NCBI GenBank assembly: GCA_052387695.1 | Contig: JBQTIX010000185.1 | Span: 1 to 13,371 of the forward strand | Source: Panacagrimonas sp052387695 | Lineage (GTDB): Bacteria > Pseudomonadota > Gammaproteobacteria > Nevskiales > Nevskiaceae | Direction: 5' to 3' | Length of the DNA stretch: 13,371 bases | Shown here: positions 1 to 7,289 of the stretch, one piece after another | Position numbering within the stretch: the first letter of the stretch is position 1 | How the letters are laid out: every line of letters starts with the position of its first letter | The notes under the pieces: model-generated | What the model saw: the letters and a program-made list of their open reading frames with translations, nothing else | Databases searched by the model: none | What the model was told of the DNA's origin: nothing | Position numbers and translations under genes: made by a program

Positions 1-2532
1 CTGCTGCTGGTGTTTGCACTCTCGCCGCTTGCGCTGGCAGATCAATATCGCAGCGAGGTCCGCGAGGTGGCGCCGCCGCCGAAGCAGACCGCGCCGCAGA
101 ATCCGGCCGAGCTGCTCAAGTCCACCACTGATCCCTATGCCCGCGCGCTGCTGCTGCGCGATCTGGCCGTGCTCGCGGCGCAGAAGAAGGACTACAAGGA
201 AGCCGCGCGCCTGCTCAACGAGGCGCTCAAGCTCAATGCCCTGTCCGGCCCTGCGGCCGAGATGATGAAGAAGGATCTCACGGCGCTGCTGCTGGCCACG
301 GGATCGGTCCGCGACCAGGTCCCGCAGCTCGAAGCGCTGATACGCAGCGGTAGCGGCAGTCCGGAGATGTTCGTCGCATTGGGCGCGGCCTACGTCGAGA
401 ACAAGCGCTACAAGGAGGCGGTGCCCCTGCTGCAGAAGGGCCTCGCGGCATCGCCCAATCCCGACAGCAGTTGGCGCCGCGCGCTGATCGCTGCGCTCAT
501 GGGCGCGGGCCAGCATGCCGAGGCGGCGAAGCAGCTCGAAGCCCTGCTGAAGGCGGACGCGGCCCAGCCCGAGGCCTGGCTGCAACTCTCCGCGCTCTAT
601 CTCAAATCCGGCAACAAGGAGCGATCGCAGGCGACGATGGAGATCGCCGGCCGTCTGGGCTATCTCGACACGGCCGCGCAGCGTCTGCAGCTCGTGATCC
701 TGACCGGCCAGATCGGCGCGCCCTTTGAAGCGGCATCGGTCCTGCAGGGATGGATGGCCGCTGGACGGATGCCGAACCAGCTCGCCAACCAAAAACTGCT
801 CGCCGCGCTGTGGGTGCGCGCGCGCGAATCGCGGCTGGCTCTGGCGGCGCTCGAACAGGTCGCCAAGCAGCAGCCGAGCGCGGAGCTGTACCAGCACATG
901 GCTCAGCTTCACCTGGAACGACAGGACTACGAGCAGGCCGCACAGGCCCTGCAGCAGTCCATCGCGATCGGTGGCAAGCAGGGCCCGGCGCTGCTGAGCC
1001 TGGGCCTGGCGCGCTACCAGCTCGCGGATGTTGACGCGGCACGCGCCGCGTTCGTCGAGGCCGTGAAGTTTCCGGCGCAGAAAAAGCTCGGCGAGGACTG
1101 GCTGAAATACCTGGCCTCCGGTCAGGCGCGCGAGCTGGCGATGACCGAGGCGATGCGACTGGAGCGCCAGAAGTCCGAAGCGCTCGTCGATCTGAGCGGC
1201 CGCCTGCTGGATGCGCCGGTGGTCAACGTCGATGCCACCGCCGGCCCGGTGCGATCCGCAGCCGGCAGCGGCGAGCTCACGCCCGTCGGCGCCGAGCGCG
1301 ATGGCAATGCCGACGGGTCCATCCCGCCCTGGACCGGCGGGCTGAACGCCTCGCAGTGGCCGCCCGCGTTCAAGCGCGGACAGCGACTCGTCGATCCGTA
1401 TCCCAGCGACAGGCCGCTCTACACCATCACCGCCGCCAATCTCGGCCCGTATCGCGACCGGCTCTCGCGCGGCCATCAGGCCCTGCTGGAAAAATTCCCG
1501 AGCTACCAGATACCGGTCTACGCGACGCGACGTGGCGTGGCCTATCCGCAGGCGATCTACGACGCCACCCAGGCCAATATCGGCCGCGCGCGGCTGGCCG
1601 GCTCGGATGCGCTCAAGGAGGCGCGGCTGGGCTTTCCCTTCCCCAAGCCGGAGTCGGGGGTGGAGGTGATGTGGAATCATCGCGTGCGTTACCGCGGCAA
1701 TACCGTCGAGGCGCAGAGCCAGCAAGTGGTCGTGGGCGCGGACGGCAAGGCCGGGTTGCCGGTCCGTCTCAACGAGCGCGTGTACTTCCGCTACGGCAAC
1801 ACGGCGGATCCGGCCGATCTGTCCAGCTCCAACATCCTGCTGTACTACTTCATGAGGTTTACCGGCACGGCGCTCAACAGCTTCATCGCGCTGGTGTACG
1901 AGACCGCGGATTCGGTGAAGGACGGCCGCGATATCTGGGTGTCTCCCAAGGGCCTTCCCAAGCTGCTCCGCATCCCGCCGGTGGGCTACGACAACCCGTT
2001 CCCGGGCACCGAAGGCATGTACTTCATCGACATGATCGACATGTACAACGGTGCTTTCGATCGTTACGTCTGGAAGCTGGTCGGCAAACGGGAGCTGATC
2101 CTGCCGTACAACGGCTACCGCATCAGCAGCGGCCAATTCCGCTACGCACAACTGCTGACGCCGAAGCACTTCAATCCCGCCGCCACGCGGTACGAGGCAC
2201 ACCGCGTCTGGGTGGTCGAGGCCAGCGAGCGCGGCGGATCGAGGCACAGCTTCGGCCAGCGCGTGTTCTACGTCGATGAGGACAGTTGGAACGTGGTGCT
2301 GGTGGAGAACTACGATCGTGAAGGCCGGCTCTGGCGATTCCAGGAAGGCCACCTGCTGCCGTCCTACGACTCGCTGACCGCCAACTGCTTTCCGGTGGTC
2401 ACCTACGACCTGAAGGACGGTCGCTACTTCGCCAATCGCCTGATCGCCGAAGAGCCGGCGCCGAAGTTCGATGTGCCGATGAGGCCGGGCGAGTTCCTGC
2501 CGGCAACAATCACCGCCAAGGAGATTCGATGA
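1..2532 (+). CDS. Exported TPR-repeat protein fused to a C-terminal DUF1329 domain (5' end cut by window)
   Basis: The reading frame is open from base 1. A GTG at 10 is available, but the residues before and after it (LLLVFALSPLALA-D) form the hydrophobic core and cleavage site of a signal peptide, so the real start is most likely a little upstream of the window. Counting from the GTG, residues about 40-360 are helical TPR-like repeats with A/G/Y spacing, for example around DYKEAARLLNEAL, RYKEAVPLLQKGL and DYEQAAQALQQSI. A linker (about 370-420) leads to a full DUF1329 domain (about 421-835), with ELTPVGAERDGNADGSIPPW at its start, then WNHRVRYRGN, YDNPFPG, WKLVGKREL, HRVWVVEA, VFYVDEDSW and RFQEGH. 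These motifs recur in the protein at 3020-4387. DUF1329 belongs to the LolA/LolB-like fold group by family knowledge, which suggests a periplasmic carrier for lipid or hydrophobic cargo; TPRs usually hold partners. The fusion is unusual, since DUF1329 proteins are normally about 450 residues without TPRs. Domain calls are firm; function is inferred. Confidence 0.9.
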   Translation: MLLVFALSPLALADQYRSEVREVAPPPKQTAPQNPAELLKSTTDPYARALLLRDLAVLAAQKKDYKEAARLLNEALKLNALSGPAAEMMKKDLTALLLATGSVRDQVPQLEALIRSGSGSPEMFVALGAAYVENKRYKEAVPLLQKGLAASPNPDSSWRRALIAALMGAGQHAEAAKQLEALLKADAAQPEAWLQLSALYLKSGNKERSQATMEIAGRLGYLDTAAQRLQLVILTGQIGAPFEAASVLQGWMAAGRMPNQLANQKLLAALWVRARESRLALAALEQVAKQQPSAELYQHMAQLHLERQDYEQAAQALQQSIAIGGKQGPALLSLGLARYQLADVDAARAAFVEAVKFPAQKKLGEDWLKYLASGQARELAMTEAMRLERQKSEALVDLSGRLLDAPVVNVDATAGPVRSAAGSGELTPVGAERDGNADGSIPPWTGGLNASQWPPAFKRGQRLVDPYPSDRPLYTITAANLGPYRDRLSRGHQALLEKFPSYQIPVYATRRGVAYPQAIYDATQANIGRARLAGSDALKEARLGFPFPKPESGVEVMWNHRVRYRGNTVEAQSQQVVVGADGKAGLPVRLNERVYFRYGNTADPADLSSSNILLYYFMRFTGTALNSFIALVYETADSVKDGRDIWVSPKGLPKLLRIPPVGYDNPFPGTEGMYFIDMIDMYNGAFDRYVWKLVGKRELILPYNGYRISSGQFRYAQLLTPKHFNPAATRYEAHRVWVVEASERGGSRHSFGQRVFYVDEDSWNVVLVENYDREGRLWRFQEGHLLPSYDSLTANCFPVVTYDLKDGRYFANRLIAEEPAPKFDVPMRPGEFLPATITAKEIR

Positions 2533-2671
2533 TCCCGATTTGCGTGCGGAATTCATTGGAAGCTCCGCGCACCTGTCTATCGGCCGGTTGGAGGACCGGC
2601 TGAATAGCGGGCGACTTGCAGGTGGCCGCGCCGGACGCTGCGCCCCTATCCTTGAGATTGGACACAGAGAC

Positions 2672-2740
2672 ATGTCGCGAGACATCGCGGTCGTTGTCGG
2701 CGGTGGTCAGGCCGCCGCTGAAACCGCATTAGGCCTGGAT
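2672..2740 (+). pseudogene. Possible remnant of the N-terminus of a pyridine nucleotide-disulfide (ferredoxin/rubredoxin) reductase
   Basis: From ATG 2672 the frame reads MSRDIAVVVGGGQAAAETAL. This has the shape of the first strand, glycine-rich turn and helix of an FAD-binding Rossmann fold: a beta strand of valines, then GGGQAA, starting directly at the N-terminus as in rubredoxin and ferredoxin reductases. After about 22 residues the frame stays open to 2914, but it becomes arginine-rich and shows none of the later motifs of that family, so any gene here is badly truncated or frameshifted. The ribosome binding site is poor. The match is one short motif and chance is possible. Confidence 0.3.
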
Positions 2741-2915
2741 CGCGAGCGCAATCCGCATCGCGCCCGAGCGGCTCGCGAACGATTCCATCGCCGCCCGGGC
2801 GCTGGTGGTCTGAGGGAAGACGGCGATGCCTGCCGCAAGTCCCCCCGTTCGGCAGGTGATCGCCCTCCCCGGTGTGAATACCTTGCACGCGACGGGAATA
2901 GAGCCGCGCGCTGAC

Positions 2916-2968
2916 ATCAGACGGCAGAGGGGGAGTGTTGGAGTGCCCCTCTGCGCATGGCGTCTGGT
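2916..2968. promoter_or_regulatory. Long imperfect inverted repeat upstream of the DUF1329 gene
   Basis: Inner arms GCAGAGGGG (2924-2932) and CCCCTCTGC (2946-2954) match perfectly over 9 bp around a 13-nt loop. They are extended by outer arms CAGACG (2918-2923) and CGTCTG (2961-2966), also perfect, with a 6-nt bulge (2955-2960) on the 3' side only. Two further pairs are possible at 2916-2917. There is no T run after it, so it is a weak candidate for an intrinsic terminator. It ends 51 bases before the start codon and just upstream of the TATAAC at 2985, a position that fits an operator or structured leader RNA. The structure is directly visible; its role is inferred. Confidence 0.45.
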
Positions 2969-2984
2969 CCCGACAAGCTGGACC

Positions 2985-2990
2985 TATAAC
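2985..2990 (+). promoter_or_regulatory. Possible -10 element for the DUF1329 gene
   Basis: TATAAC stands 29 bases before the ATG at 3020 and fits a sigma-70 type -10 box. No good TTGACA-like -35 is present 16-18 bases upstream; the bases there (around 2961-2967) belong to the 3' arm of the inverted repeat. If this is the promoter, it would need an activator or use another sigma factor. Confidence 0.25.
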
Positions 2991-3005
2991 ACCACAAACG
3001 CTTTC

Positions 3006-3014
3006 AGAGGAGAG
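3006..3014 (+). promoter_or_regulatory. Ribosome binding site of the DUF1329 gene
   Basis: AGAGGAGAG lies 5 bases before the ATG at 3020. It is a strong purine-rich Shine-Dalgarno sequence and fixes the start, which gives a clean signal peptide. Confidence 0.75.
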
Positions 3015-3019
3015 CCCAG

Positions 3020-4387
3020 ATGAAGACACTGCGACTGCTGCAACCCCTGGCCACAGGAGCGTTCGCGCTCGCGCTGGCCGTCAGCACGGGATCTGCCCTG
3101 GCGAAGGTCTCGCCGGAAGAGGCGGCCAAGCTCGGCAAGGATCTGACCCCTATCGGTGCCGAGAAGGCTGGCAACAAGGACGGCAGCATTCCGGCCTGGA
3201 CGCCTGCCCCGCAGAAGGGAAAGCTGAGCGGCGAGTACGCGGCTGACGCGGCCATTGAGGCGGAGAAGCCGATCTACACGATCACGCAGGCCAACGCGGC
3301 CCAGTACCTGGATAAGCTCAGCGGCGGTCACAAGTACCTGCTCAAGACGTTCCCGGCCAGCTACAAGCTGAACGTCTACAAGAGCCACCGCGATGTAGCC
3401 TGGCCTGACTTCATCTACAAGTCCACGGCCGAGAACGCGGTGGGTTGCTCGCTGGTCGGCGTGGATAATCCCGACAACTGCAAGCAGGGATTTCCGTATC
3501 CGATCCCGCAGTCCGGTGCCGAGCCGATCTGGAACCACCGCATCAAGTGGCGCGGCAACAACGTCAAGCGCAGCAACGACCAGATGATTGTGCAGCCGGA
3601 CGGCACCTTTGCCTTGGCTCAGTTGGTCGAGGACGTGCAGTTCGACTACGCCAACGAGAAGACCCCGGTTACGCTGACCAAGGACGCGGGCAAGTTTCTG
3701 AAGTATTTCTCGCGCATCGTGTCGCCGCCGCGCACCGCCGGCACCATGATTCTGGTGCACGAGTCCGGCGGCACCGGTGAAGCGGGTCGTGCGGCCTGGC
3801 TGTACTCGCCAGCGCTCAAGCGCATCCGTCGTGCGCCGGCCGTGTGCTGCGACAACCCCTACGAGGGCACCGACGGCAACCAGTTCTACGACCAGGTCGA
3901 CATGTTCAACGGCGTGCTCGAGCGCTACACCTGGAAGCTGGTGGGTAAGCGCGAAATGATCGTGCCCTACGACAGCTTCAAGATCAGCCGCAGCAAGTAC
4001 GCGGAGCTGGCCAAGCCCAAGCACATGAACACCGATCTGCCGCACTACGAGCAGCATCGCGTGTGGGTGGTGGAGGCCACGCTGAACCCGGGCACCTCGC
4101 ACACCTTCGCCAAGCGCGTGTTCTACATCGACGAGGATAGCTGGCACATCGTGATGGTCGATCTATACGACGCGCGCGGCGGCCTGTTCCGCTTCCAGGA
4201 AGGCCACCACATTCCTCAGCGCAACGTACAGACCGTGTTCTCGGTGCCGGAAGTGATCTATCACTTCGATTCCGGTCGCTACTTCCTCACCGCAATGTCG
4301 GCGGAAGGCAAGGCCAACGACTATGAACTGGTCTATCCCGGTAATTTCTTCGACGCCGACGCGGTGCAGAAGCGCGCGACGAAGTAA
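3020..4387 (+). CDS. DUF1329 family exported protein (LolA/LolB-like periplasmic carrier candidate)
   Basis: The 455-residue product is close to the usual DUF1329 length. Residues 1-28 are a signal peptide (MKTLRLLQ, a hydrophobic stretch, then SALA before K29). The family-type segments follow in order: DLTPIGAEKAGNKDGSIPAW (41-60), PIYTIT, WNHRIKWRGN (171-180), CCDNPYEGT (276-284), WKLVGKREMIVPYD, HRVWVVEA, VFYIDEDSW (367-375), RFQEGHH and SGRYF. It is collinear with the C-terminal half of the protein at 1-2532, so the two are paralogues. Unlike that copy it carries four cysteines: C143 and C154 in an inserted loop, and the neighbouring pair C276-C277. By fold family it could carry lipid or another hydrophobic molecule across the periplasm; DUF1329 genes commonly sit beside DUF1302 genes, as here. 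The substrate is unknown. A strong terminator follows, so it may be made mainly as a single-gene transcript. Confidence 0.93.
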   Translation: MKTLRLLQPLATGAFALALAVSTGSALAKVSPEEAAKLGKDLTPIGAEKAGNKDGSIPAWTPAPQKGKLSGEYAADAAIEAEKPIYTITQANAAQYLDKLSGGHKYLLKTFPASYKLNVYKSHRDVAWPDFIYKSTAENAVGCSLVGVDNPDNCKQGFPYPIPQSGAEPIWNHRIKWRGNNVKRSNDQMIVQPDGTFALAQLVEDVQFDYANEKTPVTLTKDAGKFLKYFSRIVSPPRTAGTMILVHESGGTGEAGRAAWLYSPALKRIRRAPAVCCDNPYEGTDGNQFYDQVDMFNGVLERYTWKLVGKREMIVPYDSFKISRSKYAELAKPKHMNTDLPHYEQHRVWVVEATLNPGTSHTFAKRVFYIDEDSWHIVMVDLYDARGGLFRFQEGHHIPQRNVQTVFSVPEVIYHFDSGRYFLTAMSAEGKANDYELVYPGNFFDADAVQKRATK

Positions 4388-4400
4388 GTCTCCTCCACAT

Positions 4401-4465
4401 GGTGCCGGAGCCCTGCGTCGATCAGGATGATCGATGCAGGGAGGCAAGTGCCGGCATCTTTTTTT
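4401..4465 (+). terminator. Compound intrinsic terminator after the DUF1329 gene
   Basis: A 14-bp stem pairs 4411-4424 with 4428-4441, with one G-U pair. It is enclosed by an outer 8-bp stem pairing GGTGCCGG (4401-4408) with CCGGCATC (4451-4458), also with one G-U pair, and this runs straight into seven Ts (4459-4465). This is a textbook rho-independent layout, 13 bases past the stop codon. It should separate the DUF1329 transcript from the DUF1302 block, or set their ratio by partial read-through. Confidence 0.85.
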
Positions 4466-4574
4466 AAACAAATTTTACCCCGACAAACCTGGCTGCCACG
4501 AGAGATGGCTGCGGGAGTGCTGCGCCCCGAGGCTGAAAAAGCCGAGCGGGAAACATGCGCCACAGAGTTGCCGC

Positions 4575-4596
4575 GGCTTGCCGCCGAGTGCAAGCC
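4575..4596 (+). promoter_or_regulatory. Leader hairpin upstream of the DUF1302 gene
   Basis: GGCTTGC (4575-4581) and GCAAGCC (4590-4596) form a perfect 7-bp stem with an 8-nt loop, 54 bases before the ATG at 4651. No clear promoter hexamers were found between the terminator and the start codon, although the block must have a promoter here or depend on read-through. The hairpin may be a leader RNA element or chance in GC-rich sequence. Confidence 0.25.
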
Positions 4597-4650
4597 CAGG
4601 TGTGCACGCGAAGCCTCATCACGAATAGACACAAGAAACAGGGAGAACCA

Positions 4651-7209
4651 ATGACCAAGCGCCCCGATTTAGCACCGATTCCGACCTGGCTGCGGCGTAC
4701 TGCCATGGCCACGCTGCTCATGGGTGCTGCGCTGCCTTACGGCCATGCCATGACGTTCAAGTTCGATCTCGGCGGCGAAACGATCGAGGGCTCGTCCAAC
4801 TCCACCTTTATTGCCGGTGTGGGTGTGCGTACCGAGTCTCCCGAGACGCGCATGATCGGCAAGGGACATCTGGACCCGAACGTCTGCGGTCGTGTCGACG
4901 GGCCCCGGGGGCAGCTCAACTACAACGTCTGCCAGGGCATCTTCAAGGACATGATTTATCCCTCTCAGCGCATCGTCAGCGCGCCGGGATATGCCAGCTC
5001 GAATTTCGACCAGGGCAACCTCAACTATTCGCGAGGTGACGTTACCCAGGGCGGCGTCCGTATCAACCAGGACGTGCAGCTCAACTGGCGCAACTACGGC
5101 TTCTTCTTCAAGGCCATCGCCTTCTACGACCCGTTCAACTACAACTTTCGCGAATTCCACCCGAGCTACATTACGGCGGACAACGTCGACGAGGTTGGCT
5201 ACGCCTCCAATGCGGGTGACGAAGTGATCCGCGCGGGTGTCGATCTGGCGGCCCTGCTGCCGCAGCTCAGCGCGCTTGGGTTGCCGCTGCCGCAGCTCGG
5301 CGTTCCGGTGCCGGTGCTCACGTCGCGCTCGGACTCCCGGCCCTGCCCAGCGTCCCGCGGAGGCGTTGGCTGCGGCATCGTCTACGGACCCGGCGGAACG
5401 GTCTACAAGAAGCGAACCGACAAGGAGACGAAGCGTCTGGCAGGTCTCGGTTTCCTGCTGGCGGATCTCAACGTGTACGGCACCTTCACGATTCCCGGCG
5501 AACGCGAGTTGCTGGTCAAGCTGGGGCGTCAGCAGGTGAACTGGGGCGAGGCGACCATCTCGTTCTTCGACTCGCTCAATATCGCCAATCCGGCGGACTT
5601 GCAGAACCTGTTCCGACTCGGCGGTAACGGCCTGGACGATTTTTATCAGCCGGTGAACATGCTGAGCTTCTCAACCTCGCTGTTCGAGGGCGCGTCCCTC
5701 TCCGCCTTCTACCAGCTTGAATGGCAGCCGCTGGTGACGCCCGCGGCCGGTTCTTTCTACTCGCCGGTGAACCTGGGGACCAACGGCGACGGACCTGATT
5801 TCGTCACCACCGGCTTCGGGCAGTTTCCGCACGATCCGGACGGGCTCGGACATCAGCTCGACAGCCCGCTGACCGCGATCACTTACACCTCTGCCCGGCT
5901 CGACCGCCGCGGCGACAACGAACCCGAGTGGTCGAACCAGTTCGGCATGCAGTTCAAGTATTACGCCGAGTGGCTCAACAACGGCACGGACCTCGGCGTG
6001 TACGTCGCCAACTACCACTCGCGCCTGCCCATCGTCAGCACCTATTCCACGAGCCGCTCCTGCGCCAAGGACGCGCGCACGTCGGCGGGCTTCGTAACCA
6101 GGTGCACCGGCTGGCCGATCTTCACCGGCGCGCTGGATCCGCTGAATCTCTTGCCGACGCCGGATCTGCCGAACGAGACCAGCGATGCGCTGGCGCTGGA
6201 CAGCGCGGCGATCCAGCTCGAATACCCGGAGAACATCCGGATGTTCGGCTTCTCCGCCAACACCTCCTTCGGCGACATCTCGGCGCAGGCGGAGATTGCC
6301 TATCGACCCAATCAGCCGTTGCAGGTGGCAATCGTGGACCTGGTGTTTGCGGCCTACGGCCCGACGCTGACCAACTGCCACATTCCCGGACAGCTGTGCC
6401 AGGGCAGCCTCGCCGGCCTGGGTACGATGCCGGACGGCAGCATCGGCGTGTACGGCTCCAGCGATTTCGGCGGCGGGTTTCCCGACACCATCGACGCCGT
6501 CGTGGGTGCCCTGCCGGGCGCCGGGCGCTCCTTTCCGAGCTTCGTCATCCCGTACCGTGGCGGCCAGATCGGCAACAACCCGGCCAACTCCTACATCCGT
6601 GGCTACGAGGAAGTGGAGACCTACACCTTCGACACCGGCCTGACCTACGTCGAAGGCAACACCGACTTCGGCGCCAAGCTGATCGGTGCCGACCAGATCA
6701 TCTGGTTGCTCGAACTCGGCGGCGTGTGGCTGCCCAGCATGCCTTCGCTGGACCAATTGCAGTTCGAGGCGCCGGGCATCGAGTGGCACGCCAGCGCCGG
6801 TGCGGATGGTACGGGCGCCGACGGATCGCGTCAGGCCTGTTCGACCAACGTGGCCTGTGTCGTGGGTCCGGACGGCCTGCGCTTCAACCCGCACCAGCAG
6901 GATCGCGGCCTGTTCCCGGACGACATTTCGCTGGGCTACTCGATCGTCTCGTTGATCCGCTACGAGTCGATCATGCCCAACATCAGCATCCAGCCGCAGA
7001 TCATCTTCAAGCACGACTTCTACAACACCACGCCGGGCCTCGCATCGAATTACATCGAGGGCCGCATCATCTGGGATACCGGCATCGAAGTCCGCTACCG
7101 CTCACGCACCTCGTTCAACTTCGGTTACCGCGCCGTCGCGGGTGGTGGTGTTGCCAACAACCTCGGCGACCGCGACGAGGCGCGCGTGTTCTTCAAGTAC
7201 GCCTTCTGA
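4651..7209 (+). CDS. DUF1302 family outer-membrane beta-barrel protein
   Basis: The start at 4651 is chosen over an in-frame ATG at 4555. It has AGGGAG at 4640-4645 five bases upstream, and a signal peptide (residues 1-33, ending in a YGHA site) begins there. The 852-residue product is longer than the roughly 600 usual for DUF1302. The mature part opens with MTFKFDLGGETIEGSSNST, the typical DUF1302 beginning, and continues with alternating barrel strands such as LLVKLGRQQVNWGEA, FGMQFKYYAEW and VRYRSRTSFNFGYRA. It ends in VFFKYAF, with the terminal phenylalanine expected of a BAM-assembled barrel. The ten cysteines fall into five close pairs: 79/94, 232/241, 471/485, 576/583 and 730/736. By family it is an outer-membrane protein often encoded beside DUF1329. 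Here it may form the outer-membrane step of a hydrophobic-cargo route; substrate and direction are not visible. Confidence 0.9.
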   Translation: MTKRPDLAPIPTWLRRTAMATLLMGAALPYGHAMTFKFDLGGETIEGSSNSTFIAGVGVRTESPETRMIGKGHLDPNVCGRVDGPRGQLNYNVCQGIFKDMIYPSQRIVSAPGYASSNFDQGNLNYSRGDVTQGGVRINQDVQLNWRNYGFFFKAIAFYDPFNYNFREFHPSYITADNVDEVGYASNAGDEVIRAGVDLAALLPQLSALGLPLPQLGVPVPVLTSRSDSRPCPASRGGVGCGIVYGPGGTVYKKRTDKETKRLAGLGFLLADLNVYGTFTIPGERELLVKLGRQQVNWGEATISFFDSLNIANPADLQNLFRLGGNGLDDFYQPVNMLSFSTSLFEGASLSAFYQLEWQPLVTPAAGSFYSPVNLGTNGDGPDFVTTGFGQFPHDPDGLGHQLDSPLTAITYTSARLDRRGDNEPEWSNQFGMQFKYYAEWLNNGTDLGVYVANYHSRLPIVSTYSTSRSCAKDARTSAGFVTRCTGWPIFTGALDPLNLLPTPDLPNETSDALALDSAAIQLEYPENIRMFGFSANTSFGDISAQAEIAYRPNQPLQVAIVDLVFAAYGPTLTNCHIPGQLCQGSLAGLGTMPDGSIGVYGSSDFGGGFPDTIDAVVGALPGAGRSFPSFVIPYRGGQIGNNPANSYIRGYEEVETYTFDTGLTYVEGNTDFGAKLIGADQIIWLLELGGVWLPSMPSLDQLQFEAPGIEWHASAGADGTGADGSRQACSTNVACVVGPDGLRFNPHQQDRGLFPDDISLGYSIVSLIRYESIMPNISIQPQIIFKHDFYNTTPGLASNYIEGRIIWDTGIEVRYRSRTSFNFGYRAVAGGGVANNLGDRDEARVFFKYAF

Positions 7210-7248
7210 TCTGGCAGACGCCTTACACGTCGCTTCTTTCCATCCCGA

Positions 7249-7268
7249 TCCGGCGGTTCCGTGCCGGA
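7249..7268 (+). promoter_or_regulatory. Hairpin in the DUF1302-RND intergenic gap
   Basis: TCCGGC (7249-7254) pairs with GCCGGA (7263-7268) around an 8-nt loop, with no T run after it. It lies in the 80-base gap between the barrel gene and the transporter gene. It is too weak to be called a terminator; it could act as an mRNA processing or stability element that sets the barrel-to-pump ratio, or be chance. Confidence 0.25.
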
Positions 7269-7289
7269 CACTGATACGCAGGTACTGTC

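Larger units (their letters stand above)
2533..3019. other. 487-base intergenic gap between the two DUF1329 genes
   Basis: No convincing complete gene lies here. The gap holds a short GC-rich hairpin soon after the upstream stop (stem 2583-2588 with 2595-2600, no T run after it), a reductase-like start at 2672, and a long imperfect inverted repeat at 2916-2968. A TATAAC hexamer at 2985-2990 and the ribosome binding site of the next gene follow. Several frames are open on both strands, as expected at this GC content. The hairpin at 2583-2600 could end the upstream transcript, but the lack of a T tract leaves that open. Confidence 0.6.

Noticed and set aside
2984..4147. Long minus-strand ORF of 387 codons opposite the DUF1329 gene
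   Set aside because: It is antisense to a well-supported gene, starts inside it, is rich in Val/Leu/Arg/His repeats typical of reverse reading of GC-rich codons, and shows no recognisable family.
4555..4650. Upstream in-frame extension of the DUF1302 protein from ATG 4555
   Set aside because: It would place 32 basic residues before the signal peptide and has no ribosome binding site; ATG 4651 has AGGGAG at good spacing.
5671..7274. Long ORFs on both strands overlapping the DUF1302 gene
   Set aside because: The DUF1302 frame has a signal peptide, barrel strands and a terminal phenylalanine; the alternatives have none and arise from GC-rich wobble bases.
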